DNA from: JANNOG01 sp031398915
GTDB taxonomy: Bacteria > Actinomycetota > Actinomycetes > Actinomycetales > JBBAYJ01
Direction: 5' to 3'
NCBI GenBank assembly: GCA_031398915.1
Contig: JANNOG010000055.1
Span: forward strand, 1 to 64,000
Length of the DNA stretch: 64,000 nt
Within the stretch, counting starts at the first letter, position 1. Each line of letters opens with the position of its first letter. The notes under the pieces are model-generated. The model saw only the letters and a program-made list of their open reading frames with translations, had not been told where the DNA came from and made no database searches. A program made the position numbers and the translations under genes. Positions 25,826 to 33,266 of this stretch are shown here, one piece after another.

Positions 25826-26383
25826 TGTCCTGAAAAGACCGTCCCGGTAAATGGCATGGTGGCGGCGCCACGCATCCGGGTCCGGGCAGGACAGGGCAGC
25901 CCGAAGACCGATCAGGTAGACGCGCACGTCGTTCGGGGCGACCTGGTTTCGGAGACGACGTTCGTGGCCAGCACGTTCGATCAGGTCGGCGAGGGCTGAG
26001 TCCAGCCGATCCCTGACCACGGCGCCCTCCTGAGCCGACGACTCGGTAGCGATCTGAACCGAGGTCTCGTCGAGCAGATTCAGCAGGGGGCGGTCGCGCA
26101 CGCAGAGGTGCGTGACGGAGTCGAAGAACTGCTCGAAAGAGTCTGACGCCTCCGCGTCGGCAGCGACCTCGTCCAAGCGGCGCACGAGGACCGACCGCAA
26201 CAGGTCCTGCTTGGCGGGCCAGTGCCGGTAGATCGTCCCAACTGCCACCCCCGCCTCGGTCGCGACGTCCTGGACGCTCACCTCGGCGCCAGACCGGGCA
26301 GTAAGCCGCCGCGCCGCGTCCAGGATCGCGGCACGGTTGCGCACGGCGTCGCCGCGCTGGTGCGGTGGATCCACGTCGTTCAC
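25817..26383 (-). CDS. TetR family transcriptional regulator
   Basis: The 188-residue protein has an N-terminal TetR HTH (about 13-60, including VATEAGVAVGTIYRHWPAKQDLL) and a helical ligand domain. GTG 26383 is the likely start because AAGGAAGGAG ends 8 nt before it. A GTG at 26425 is in frame, but it lies inside the presumed operator and has no ribosome-binding site. The gene is divergent from the NmrA gene, and an inverted repeat lies between them, so it probably represses both. The ligand is unknown. Confidence 0.88.
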   Translation of the reverse strand: MNDVDPPHQRGDAVRNRAAILDAARRLTARSGAEVSVQDVATEAGVAVGTIYRHWPAKQDLLRSVLVRRLDEVAADAEASDSFEQFFDSVTHLCVRDRPLLNLLDETSVQIATESSAQEGAVVRDRLDSALADLIERAGHERRLRNQVAPNDVRVYLIGLRAALSCPDPDAWRRHHAIYRDGLFRTPP

Positions 26384-26421
26384 CAGGTGGGCTCCTTCCT
26401 TGACAACAACCTGAACTTCCC

Positions 26422-26443
26422 TCACTTTAGTCCTCGTAAGTGA
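26422..26443. promoter_or_regulatory. Inverted repeat, likely TetR operator
   Basis: Arms TCACTT and AAGTGA frame a 10-bp centre within a 22-bp element whose outer 9-mers match at seven of nine positions. A related half-site, TCACCTTAG, stands at 26451-26459. The element sits in the spacer between tetR and the small coupled ORF, the usual place for autoregulation. Confidence 0.6.
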
Positions 26444-26467
26444 ACCCCGCTCACCTTAGGAGACGCC

Positions 26468-26545
26468 ATGGACTCTCACGCCCGTGTGCACCGCTTCGCC
26501 GACCTGTGCAACGCCCCTGACGCCGGTATTTCGGCTACTCGGTGA
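26468..26545 (+). CDS. 25-residue coupled leader ORF
   Basis: ATG 26468 opens a 25-codon ORF ending TGA, whose last bases overlap the NmrA GTG (GTGA). An AGGAG sequence sits about 5 nt before the ATG, a better ribosome-binding site than the NmrA gene has. The peptide starts MDSHARVHRFADL and has no run of one rare residue as classic attenuators do. It could deliver ribosomes to the NmrA start by coupling, or be the remnant of a longer gene. I cannot decide which. Confidence 0.5.
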   Translation: MDSHARVHRFADLCNAPDAGISATR

Positions 26546-27408
26546 CCGTTCTCGTGACCGGCGCCAGCGGCAACGTCGGAGGTCGACTGGTGTCCACGCT
26601 TGCCCGGAGCGGCGAGCACGTGAGGGCCCTGGTCCGCGATCCCTCACGGGCGGCGCACCTGCCACCCGGGGTTGAGGTCGCAGTCGGAGACTTCGCGGAC
26701 CCCGCGTCACTGGATGCGGCGTTCGCCGGAGTGCAGCGAGCCTTCTTCGTCTGTTTGCCCGAACCGGCTCCCGCAAGGCTGGTCAAGCACGGCAACGTCG
26801 TCGCGGCGGCGCAGCGAGCGGGGGTTCGCCACCTGGCTTACCTCTCGTTCCTCAATCCCGCGGAGGGAGCCGGCTTCCCCCAGGGACGATGGCACGCCGA
26901 TACCGAAGCCCGGATAGACGCAGCGCAGGTACCGAGGACCTTCCTGCGCCCGGGCCTCTACCAATCGTCGCTCCTGACCAGTGCCGGTGTGCGGGACGGC
27001 GACCATCTTCTCGCACCGGCCGGCGAGGGCCACACGGCCCCCGTCGCCTGGCAAGACGTCGCCGACGTGGCAGCGACCGTCTTGACCACCTCCGGCCATA
27101 TCGGCCGCAGCTACGACCTCACCGGCCCCGAACTCCTCGACTGGCACGGAATCGCCGCCGCCCTGGGCGCCGCTATGGGTAGAACCATCACGTACGTGCC
27201 TGTCACTCCCGAGGACTTCGCCGAACGCCTCGAACGTGCCGGCCGCCCACCATCTCTGGTCGAGGGCATGCTCGGCCTGTTCGCCGACATTCGCACCGGG
27301 CGCCTCACCACCCGTACGGAGACGATCGCCGCCCTCACCGGCAAGTCGGCGACGACCATCGCGCAGACCTTCGAGCGCACTGCTCGGCGGCCTGACAGGG
27401 TCTCGTGA
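26542..27408 (+). CDS. NmrA-like NAD(P)-binding protein
   Basis: The 288-residue protein is an atypical SDR with the N-terminal GASGNVGG motif at 7-14 and the NmrA/TMR layout (SFLNPAEGAG, VAWQDVADVA, FRPGLYQS-like region). Such proteins sense or reduce quinones, nitro compounds or NADP, and some are only regulators. Its GTG overlaps the 25-residue ORF. Control by the divergent TetR protein is likely. A stem-loop follows its stop. The substrate is unknown. Confidence 0.85.
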   Translation: MTVLVTGASGNVGGRLVSTLARSGEHVRALVRDPSRAAHLPPGVEVAVGDFADPASLDAAFAGVQRAFFVCLPEPAPARLVKHGNVVAAAQRAGVRHLAYLSFLNPAEGAGFPQGRWHADTEARIDAAQVPRTFLRPGLYQSSLLTSAGVRDGDHLLAPAGEGHTAPVAWQDVADVAATVLTTSGHIGRSYDLTGPELLDWHGIAAALGAAMGRTITYVPVTPEDFAERLERAGRPPSLVEGMLGLFADIRTGRLTTRTETIAALTGKSATTIAQTFERTARRPDRVS

Positions 27409-27419
27409 GCCGAGGCCCC

Positions 27420-27446
27420 CGCCGGCGTGGCAGAAGCACGTCGGCG
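27420..27446. terminator. Stem-loop between nmrA-like gene and tRNA-Leu
   Basis: CGCCGGCGTG (27420-27429) pairs with CACGTCGGCG (27437-27446), giving 10 bp with one G-T wobble around a 7-nt loop. It sits 4 nt past the 3' end of the tRNA gene and 12 nt past the NmrA stop, so it could end transcription in both directions. Confidence 0.5.
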
Positions 27447-27449
27447 CTG

Positions 27450-27533
27450 TGTCCGAGGGGGGACTTGAACCCCCATGCCCTTGCGGGCACTAGCACCTCA
27501 AGCTAGCGCGTCTGCCAATTCCGCCACCCGGAC
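27450..27533 (-). tRNA. tRNA-Leu (anticodon GAG)
   Basis: Read on the minus strand, the 84-nt gene has a paired 7-bp acceptor stem (GTCCGGG and CTCGGAC with one G-T), a D-arm with GGCAGACGC, an anticodon stem CTAGC/GCTAG around TTGAGGT, a long variable arm (GCCCGCAAGGGC) and a T-arm GGGGGTTCAAGTCCCCC. The discriminator is A, as for leucine. The CCA end is not encoded. It should read CUC and CUU codons. Confidence 0.97.
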
Positions 27534-27576
27534 GAGGAGCAGCGAGCACGGTACCACCGGCGCCGGAGCGGCTGAC

Positions 27577-27582
27577 TACGCT
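27577..27582 (+). promoter_or_regulatory. -10 of the M20 peptidase gene, leaderless
   Basis: TACGCT ends 6 nt before the GTG at 27589. It supports this start over codons further upstream, which would run into the tRNA gene. Confidence 0.55.
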
Positions 27583-27588
27583 TCCACG

Positions 27589-28896
27589 GTGACGGACACA
27601 CGAACTGCCGAAGACAAGGTCGTCGACATCTGCGGAGACCTCGTCCGGATCGATTCCTCGAACTACGGCGACGGCAGCGGCCCGGGCGAGCGGGTGGCCG
27701 CCGAGTACGTGGCCACGGTGCTGGCCGACGCCGGACTGGCGCCCGTCATCGTCGAGTCCGAACCCGGCCGGGCGAACGTCATCGCCCGCTGGGAGGGCGC
27801 GGACCCGAATCGCGACGCGCTGCTGGTGCACGGTCACCTCGATGTCGTGCCCGCCGTCGCCGGCGACTGGCAGTCGCCGCCCTTCGCCGCCGATGTTCGC
27901 GACGGCTACCTCTGGGGCCGCGGCACGGTGGACATGAAGGGCATGGACGCCATGATCCTCAGCGTCGTCGAAGAGTTGAGCCAGGCAGGCGAGACGCCGC
28001 CGCGCGACATCGTCCTGGCCTTCACCGCCGACGAGGAGGCGGGCGGCGCGTTGGGGGCCGGCTACCTCACCCGGACCCACCGTGGCGCCTTCGACGGGGT
28101 CAGCGAGGCGATCAGCGAGGTGGGTGGGTTCAGCGTGACGGTCGACGAACGGCGCATCTACCTGCTGCAGACCGCCGAGAAGGGCATTCTGTGGCTCCGC
28201 CTGACCGCTCACGGGCGTGCCGGACACGGTTCGCACATCCACCCCGACAACGTGGTCACCCGGCTTGCGGGCGCCATCGCCCGGATCGGCGAGCACGCCT
28301 GGCCGTTGGTCGTGACGGCGACCCCCGCGGCGATGGCCCAGTCCTGGCAGGAGATCACCGGTCGACCGCTGCCACTCGACGACCCGATCGGCCTGCGCCG
28401 CGAACTGGGGAGCACGGCGACCTGGGTGGAGGCGACGCTCCACAACACGGCCAACCCGACGGTCCTCACCGCGGGGTACAAGCACAACGTGGTCCCGGCC
28501 ACCGCGTCCGCCCTACTGGACGTGCGATTCGTCCCGGGTCACGAGGACGAGGTCACGTCGATCGTGTCGGAACTCGCCGGCGAGGGGATCGACATCGAGG
28601 TGGTCCATCGCGACGTCGCCCTCGAGACCGGCTTCGACGGTGCCCTGGTCGATGCGATGTCGGCCGCACTGATCGCCGAAGATCCGGGCGCCGGTGTCGT
28701 GCCCTACTGCATGTCGGGCGGGACGGACAACAAGCACTACAGCCGGCTGGGAATTCGTGGCTTCGGCTTCGCTCCGTTGCGGTTGCCGCCGGACCTGGAC
28801 TTCGCAGCCCTGTTCCACGGGGTCGACGAGCGGGTTCCGGTGGATGCGCTGCGATTCGGGGCCGCGACCCTCCGCCGACTGATCAGGACGTGCTAG
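27589..28896 (+). CDS. M20 family metallopeptidase
   Basis: The 435-residue cytosolic enzyme has two-zinc M20 motifs: LLVHGHLDVVP (about 80-90), GRGTVDMKGMDAM with the bridging Asp, and TADEEAGG with the catalytic Glu pair. The C-terminal ligand region is near SGGTDNKHY. M20 enzymes remove N-acyl groups or cleave small peptides, and the substrate is not predictable. The M. tuberculosis homologue by position is Rv2141c. Its TAG shares CTAG with the DUF5703 stop on the other strand. Confidence 0.9.
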   Translation: MTDTRTAEDKVVDICGDLVRIDSSNYGDGSGPGERVAAEYVATVLADAGLAPVIVESEPGRANVIARWEGADPNRDALLVHGHLDVVPAVAGDWQSPPFAADVRDGYLWGRGTVDMKGMDAMILSVVEELSQAGETPPRDIVLAFTADEEAGGALGAGYLTRTHRGAFDGVSEAISEVGGFSVTVDERRIYLLQTAEKGILWLRLTAHGRAGHGSHIHPDNVVTRLAGAIARIGEHAWPLVVTATPAAMAQSWQEITGRPLPLDDPIGLRRELGSTATWVEATLHNTANPTVLTAGYKHNVVPATASALLDVRFVPGHEDEVTSIVSELAGEGIDIEVVHRDVALETGFDGALVDAMSAALIAEDPGAGVVPYCMSGGTDNKHYSRLGIRGFGFAPLRLPPDLDFAALFHGVDERVPVDALRFGAATLRRLIRTC

Positions 28897-29111
28897 AGAG
28901 TGCCCTCCACCCGCATCACCCGGCGCCGCAGCCACACCTTGCGGTTGCCGCCGAGGTAGATCCGGGTCCGCGCCAACTCCCAGTGGCCGTACTCGGCGTC
29001 CTCGGTCAACCGCCGCCTGATTTCGGAGCGGGACACGCCGCGCGCGATCGTCACCACGCGGTACTCGTACTCGACGGCACGAGACAGGCGAGAGAGCGGA
29101 AGGCCGGGCAT
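28893..29111 (-). CDS. DUF5703 small basic protein
   Basis: This 72-residue protein is rich in Arg and Tyr, with the pattern VEYEYRVVTIARGVSRSEIRR split from WELARTRIYLGGNRKVWL, which identifies DUF5703. The family is found across actinobacteria next to M20 and uppP genes, and its function is unknown. The strand-like charged sequence suggests a small beta-rich fold. ATG 29111 gives the conserved length, and CACAAT ends 6 nt upstream. It is convergent with the M20 gene. Confidence 0.85.
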   Translation of the reverse strand: MPGLPLSRLSRAVEYEYRVVTIARGVSRSEIRRRLTEDAEYGHWELARTRIYLGGNRKVWLRRRVMRVEGTL

Positions 29112-29223
29112 CACCCCATTGTGGCCTCGCCGTCTGCTCGGCATGCAACCCCGCCACGGTAACGGCTTGGACCTGACACGGAAGTCACCCGTTAGTCACC
29201 CCGGCAACACTGCTCGTGCGCGC

Positions 29224-29229
29224 TACGGT
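29224..29229 (+). promoter_or_regulatory. -10 of the acidic protein gene, leaderless
   Basis: TACGGT ends 6 nt before the ATG at 29236, selecting this start over in-frame codons from 29119. Confidence 0.55.
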
Positions 29230-29235
29230 TTGACC

Positions 29236-29589
29236 ATGACCGTTGATGCTCGCGCCGCGCTTGACCAGCTCATCGCCATGCTCGAGCGCCACTTCACGGC
29301 CGCCTCGCAGCGCCGGAGCGAACTCGACCCTGCCGTCGTCGAGGCGTACGACGCTCTGGCCAGCGCGTTCGAGCGATACGACGAGGCGCTCTTCACGGCC
29401 TTCGACGAGGTCACCCCGTTCGTTCTCTCCGAGGACGACGAGGACTTCGACGACGAGGACGAGGACGACGACCTCGATGACGACGACGACATCGAGGCCG
29501 CGGTGGCGATCGACGGCACAGTCACCGATCTCGACGACGACGTGGACATCGATCTCGACCGCAGCGAATCCGCTCCCCGGTTGGGCTGA
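29236..29589 (+). CDS. Highly acidic protein with Asp/Glu-rich tail
   Basis: The 117-residue protein has a helical N-terminal half (about 1-60), then an almost unbroken run of Asp and Glu from about 65 to 90 and a second acidic stretch near 98-110. It is predicted to be disordered at the end, and no signal or membrane segment is present. Small acidic proteins at this locus are common in actinobacteria, sometimes labelled primosomal without support. Its role is unknown. DNA mimicry or chaperone-like binding is a guess. It is convergent with the AKR gene, with 4 bp between. Confidence 0.8.
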   Translation: MTVDARAALDQLIAMLERHFTAASQRRSELDPAVVEAYDALASAFERYDEALFTAFDEVTPFVLSEDDEDFDDEDEDDDLDDDDDIEAAVAIDGTVTDLDDDVDIDLDRSESAPRLG

Positions 29590-29593
29590 CCAG

Positions 29594-30520
29594 CTAGGCG
29601 AGCGGCGCGGAGACCTCGTCGAGGACGCTGCCGATCTCCTCCGGTAAGACCATCGGCGCATCCAACAGGCCCGCGAGCTGATCGGCGTTACGCGGACCGA
29701 CCACTGCACTGGCCACCTCGTCGTGACCCGCCAACCACGCCAACGCCACCTGCGCGGGAGTCATCGCGAGGCCGTCGGCCGCCGTCGCCAGGGCATCGAC
29801 GATCGAACGAGACCGCGACGTCAGATACGGCGCGATGTGGCGTGACTGTCGTGCCCCCGACGCACGTGTCTCACGAGCGACACCCGTGCGGTACTTCCCG
29901 GTCAGCACTCCGCGTCCCAGTGGGCTCGTCGCCAACACCCCCACACCCAACGAGGCACAGGCAGGTACCAACTCGGCCTCGGCGCCGCGGGCGACCAACG
30001 ACCACTCCGCTGAGGCCGCCACCAGACCCGGGTGCGCGGTGGCGGCCCGCGCCACGTGCCAGCCACGGTGCTCACTCACTCCGACGTATCGCGTTCGACC
30101 GGTGTCCTGCGCATACCGCAGCGCCGACAACGTCTCGTCGAGTGGCACGTCGTCGCTCCAGCCATGCGCCAGCCACACGTCGACGTGGTCGGTGCCGAGG
30201 TCGGTCAGGGTCGCATCCAGGGCCTGCAGCAGCCCGCGTCGGGACAGGTCGTCGGTGAACGAGGCCATGCTTCCCCAGCGCCCGGCGCGAGCCACCAGCA
30301 CCACGTCCGAGCGTGACACGCGTCGGCCGAGCACCCCGCCGAGGACCGCGGCGCCGGCACCGATGCCCGCGGTGACGTCGACGGTCGTACCGCCGGCGGC
30401 GACGAAGGCCTGCAGCAGGTCGCCGGCGCTCGCCGCGTCGGTCTCGTCTCCCCACGCCAGTGTCCCGAGGGCGAGAAGGGAAACCCGCAGCCCACTGCTG
30501 CCGACATAGCGCTGCTCCAC
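29594..30520 (-). CDS. Aldo/keto reductase-fold protein with degenerate active site
   Basis: The 308-residue TIM-barrel protein is clearly of the AKR family (EQRYVGSSGLRVSLLALGT, DVWLAHGWSDD, ASAEWSLVARGAE). Of the catalytic tetrad Asp, Tyr, Lys, His it keeps Asp (about 48) and His (about 119). The Tyr position is Ile (about 53) and the Lys position is Arg (about 78), by comparison with the usual FDTAxxYGxGxSE and ATKxG motifs. GTG 30520 is set by TACAGT 7 nt upstream. It may bind nucleotide without standard activity. Confidence 0.85.
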   Translation of the reverse strand: MEQRYVGSSGLRVSLLALGTLAWGDETDAASAGDLLQAFVAAGGTTVDVTAGIGAGAAVLGGVLGRRVSRSDVVLVARAGRWGSMASFTDDLSRRGLLQALDATLTDLGTDHVDVWLAHGWSDDVPLDETLSALRYAQDTGRTRYVGVSEHRGWHVARAATAHPGLVAASAEWSLVARGAEAELVPACASLGVGVLATSPLGRGVLTGKYRTGVARETRASGARQSRHIAPYLTSRSRSIVDALATAADGLAMTPAQVALAWLAGHDEVASAVVGPRNADQLAGLLDAPMVLPEEIGSVLDEVSAPLA

Positions 30521-30527
30521 GGCGGGA

Positions 30528-30533
30528 ACTGTA
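30528..30533 (-). promoter_or_regulatory. -10 of the AKR gene, leaderless
   Basis: TACAGT on the minus strand ends 7 nt before the GTG at 30520. The LLM promoter points the other way from the same 50-bp spacer. Confidence 0.5.
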
Positions 30534-30556
30534 GGCGGGCGACGCCGTCCGGACCG

Positions 30557-30562
30557 TAGGCT
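30557..30562 (+). promoter_or_regulatory. -10 of the LLM-uppP unit
   Basis: TAGGCT ends 8 nt before the ATG at 30571. The same hexamer precedes dop and prcB. Confidence 0.45.
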
Positions 30563-30570
30563 CCGCACAC

Positions 30571-31686
30571 ATGGCCCACGGACCCAGCGACCTCGCACCC
30601 GTTCGACCTGGGCTGCGCCTTGCGCTCAACCTCGCCTCGTGGAGCACCACCAGCGCAGCCGAACAACTGAGCCTGGTGAGCGCCGCTGAGGCGCTGGGCT
30701 ACGACGCGGTGTGGATCGCGGAGGCGTACGGCAGCGACGCCGTGACGCCGCTGGCCTGGCTCGCCGGCCATACCACTCGCATCGGCCTCGGCAGTGGGGT
30801 CATGCAGGTGCCCGCCCGATCGGCCGCGATGACCGCCATGACCGCCGCCACGATCGATTCGCTGTCCGACGGACGCTTTCGGCTCGGTCTGGGTGTCTCG
30901 GGACCGCAGGTGTCCGAGGGGTGGCACGGCGTCATGTTCGGCCACCCGTTGGCTCGTCTACGGGAGTACGTCGAGGCGGTTCGCCAGGCCCTGGCGCGTG
31001 CCCCGTTGAGCTACGCGGGCGAGCACGTCCGGATCCCACCGCCCGGCAGCGACGCGCGCGCGATGTCGCTGGCCATGCGACCGGTGCGCGAGCACGTCCC
31101 GGTCTACCTGGCCGCCGTCGGGCCACGGGCGCTCGACCTGTGCGCCGAGATCGGCGACGGCTGGTTGTCGTCCTTCGCCGACACCACGACCGTCGCGGAG
31201 GCGGTCGCCAGGTTCGACGCCGGACGCGCTCATCGACTGCCCGGGATCGCCGCGGCCGTCGACGACGTCGTCGTGGGTTGCCCGTTGGTGGCGACCGACG
31301 GCACCGACAGTGCCGACGACATCGCTGCGGCGGCGGACCCGGTACGTGACTACGCCGCGCTGTACGTCGGGGGGATGGGCGGGCGCCAGGACAACGTGTA
31401 CGCCAAGATCGCCGCTCGGCTGGGCTACGCCACCGCCGCAGCAACCGTGCAGGATCTGTACCTCACCCGGCGACGCGCCGAGGCGGCGGCGGCCCTGCCG
31501 AGTGAGTTCATCGACCGGGTCAGCCTGTTGGGACCACCCCAGCGAATCGCCCAGCGACTGGCGGAGTTGTCGGCCGCCGGTGCCACCACCGTCTCGGTGA
31601 TGCCGTTCGCCCCGACCGTGGCAGCGCGGGTCGCCATGTTGGAGGCGGCGGCCGAGGCCCTGCGGACGTCCGGCGTCGGCGCGTGA
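30571..31686 (+). CDS. LLM-class oxidoreductase, probably F420-dependent
   Basis: The 371-residue protein shows the F420-dependent LLM pattern: WIAEAYGSDAVTPLAWLAG near 50-68, GSGVMQVPARSAAMTAMTAATIDSL in two blocks, RFRLGLGVSGPQVSEGWHG, and YLAAVGPRALDLCAEIGDGW. It is longer and only distantly similar to the LLM protein at 12554. Its stop overlaps the uppP start (GTGA). Homologues sit at this position in mycobacteria. The substrate is unknown. Confidence 0.87.
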   Translation: MAHGPSDLAPVRPGLRLALNLASWSTTSAAEQLSLVSAAEALGYDAVWIAEAYGSDAVTPLAWLAGHTTRIGLGSGVMQVPARSAAMTAMTAATIDSLSDGRFRLGLGVSGPQVSEGWHGVMFGHPLARLREYVEAVRQALARAPLSYAGEHVRIPPPGSDARAMSLAMRPVREHVPVYLAAVGPRALDLCAEIGDGWLSSFADTTTVAEAVARFDAGRAHRLPGIAAAVDDVVVGCPLVATDGTDSADDIAAAADPVRDYAALYVGGMGGRQDNVYAKIAARLGYATAAATVQDLYLTRRRAEAAAALPSEFIDRVSLLGPPQRIAQRLAELSAAGATTVSVMPFAPTVAARVAMLEAAAEALRTSGVGA

Positions 31687-32507
31687 GCGTCGGCTACGTC
31701 GACGCCGCCATCCTCGGTGTGGTGCAGGGCCTGACCGAGTTCCTGCCGATCTCGTCGAGTGCCCACCTGAGGATCGTCGGTGAGCTGCTCGGCGCCGATC
31801 CGGGCGCCGCCTTCACCGCCGTCACCCAACTGGGCACCGAGGCGGCGGTGATCGTGCTCTTCGCCCGTGACATCGCCAGGATCATCGGCGCCTGGGTGGC
31901 TGCGGTACTGGGTCGACGCCCGCACAGCGACCCCGACGCCCGAATGGGATGGCTCATCATCGTCGGCTCCATTCCCATCGGCGTTCTGGGTCTCGCCTTC
32001 AGTGACCTGATCGAGACCGGTGCCCGCAACCTGTGGTTGGTCGCCACCACGCTGTGGGTGTTCGCGCTCGTCCTGTGGTGGGCCGACACCGTCGCCAAGA
32101 CGGACCGCCCGCTCACCGAGCTGACCTGGCGCCACGGCGTGCTCTTCGGACTCGCGCAGGCGAGTGCGCTGATTCCCGGCGTGTCGCGGTCGGGCGGAAC
32201 GATCACCATGGGCCTGCTGCTCGGCTACACCCGGGAGGCGGCCACTCGATACTCGTTCCTGCTCGCCATTCCTGCAGTGATCGCCTCCGGGCTGTACGAG
32301 GTGCGCCTGATCGGCACGCCCGAGGCACCCGTGACCTGGGGACCCACGATCGTGGCCACGGTCATCGCGTTCGGGGTGGCTCTCGTCGTCATCACGTGGT
32401 TCCTCAAGTTCGTGTCGACCCAGCGGTTCACGGTCTTCGTCGGGTACCGGGTCGGCCTGGCAGCCCTGGTGTACGTCGGGTTGGCGGTCGGGCTGTTGAG
32501 CGCCTGA
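31683..32507 (+). CDS. uppP: Undecaprenyl-diphosphatase UppP (BacA)
   Basis: The 274-residue integral membrane enzyme removes a phosphate from undecaprenyl diphosphate, recycling the lipid carrier for peptidoglycan and other envelope polymers. It has about eight helices and both conserved motifs, GLTEFLPISSSAHL (about 16-29) and PGVSRSGGT (about 165-173). The GTG start overlaps the LLM gene stop. Loss or excess of such enzymes changes bacitracin sensitivity in other bacteria. Confidence 0.95.
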   Translation: MSVGYVDAAILGVVQGLTEFLPISSSAHLRIVGELLGADPGAAFTAVTQLGTEAAVIVLFARDIARIIGAWVAAVLGRRPHSDPDARMGWLIIVGSIPIGVLGLAFSDLIETGARNLWLVATTLWVFALVLWWADTVAKTDRPLTELTWRHGVLFGLAQASALIPGVSRSGGTITMGLLLGYTREAATRYSFLLAIPAVIASGLYEVRLIGTPEAPVTWGPTIVATVIAFGVALVVITWFLKFVSTQRFTVFVGYRVGLAALVYVGLAVGLLSA

Positions 32508-32509
32508 CC

Positions 32510-32515
32510 TACCCT
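32510..32515 (+). promoter_or_regulatory. -10 of the phosphomutase-like gene, leaderless
   Basis: TACCCT ends 7 nt before the ATG at 32523 and begins just after the uppP stop codon. Confidence 0.5.
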
Positions 32516-32522
32516 GGGTGAC

Positions 32523-33257
32523 ATGCCCACCGTGCTGCTCGTCCGGCATGGGCGGAGCACGGCGAACACCTCGGGGGTGCTGGCGGGACGCACCCCCGGC
32601 GTCGCACTCGACGACACCGGGCGCGAGCAGGCCGCCGCACTGGCCGTCAGGCTTGCCGCCGTGCCACTCGCGGCCGCAGTGAGCAGCCCGATCCAACGCT
32701 GCCAGGAGACGACCGGTGTCCTGCTGGCAGTGCCAGGACCGCGCGGTCGATTCCGCCGCCGCCCCGAGGTCGGTCTGGACGACCGACTGGCCGAGGCCGA
32801 CTACGGCGACTGGACCAACCGCTCGATCCGCGACCTCAGTCGCGAACCGCTGTGGCGCACCGTGCAGGCCCATCCGTCCGCCGTCACGTTTCCCGGGGGC
32901 GAATCACTGCGAGGCATGCAGTCCAGGTCGGTGGACGCGATCCGGGACCACGATGCCCGGGTGGCCGCCACCGCGGGCGACAGCGCCGTGTGGCTGGCCG
33001 TCAGCCACGGCGACATCATCAAGGCGATCGTCGCCGACGCCCTCGGCGTGCATCTGGACGCCTTCCAGCGAATCGTGGTCGACCCGTGCTCGGTGACGGT
33101 CATTCGCTACACCTCGTTACGGCCCTTCGTGCAGCGAGTCAACGACGTCGGAGGCGACCTCGGTGGGGTGGCACCTGCCCGGACCCGGCGCCGCGCCACC
33201 AGTGACGCCGTCGTCGGCGGTGGCGCGGGCGCCCACCGTGTCGTTGCGGCCGGTTAG
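32523..33257 (+). CDS. Histidine phosphatase/phosphomutase-like protein (MSMEG_4193 family)
   Basis: The 244-residue protein has the catalytic LLVRHGRSTAN motif (R7-H8) and the second histidine in VSHGDIIKAIVAD (about 162). This is the layout of the actinobacterial MSMEG_4193 family, described as a putative phosphomutase. The family regularly precedes DUF3090, SCO1664 and mshC, as here. The natural substrate is unknown. A linked role in sugar or inositol phosphate metabolism is an inference from context. Its last 30 residues look disordered. Confidence 0.88.
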   Translation: MPTVLLVRHGRSTANTSGVLAGRTPGVALDDTGREQAAALAVRLAAVPLAAAVSSPIQRCQETTGVLLAVPGPRGRFRRRPEVGLDDRLAEADYGDWTNRSIRDLSREPLWRTVQAHPSAVTFPGGESLRGMQSRSVDAIRDHDARVAATAGDSAVWLAVSHGDIIKAIVADALGVHLDAFQRIVVDPCSVTVIRYTSLRPFVQRVNDVGGDLGGVAPARTRRRATSDAVVGGGAGAHRVVAAG

Positions 33258-33260
33258 GGT
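33255..33260 (+). promoter_or_regulatory. -10 of DUF3090-SCO1664 unit, leaderless
   Basis: TAGGGT ends 6 nt before the GTG at 33267. The hexamer overlaps the stop codon of the phosphomutase-like gene. Confidence 0.5.
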
Positions 33261-33266
33261 CGCGCC

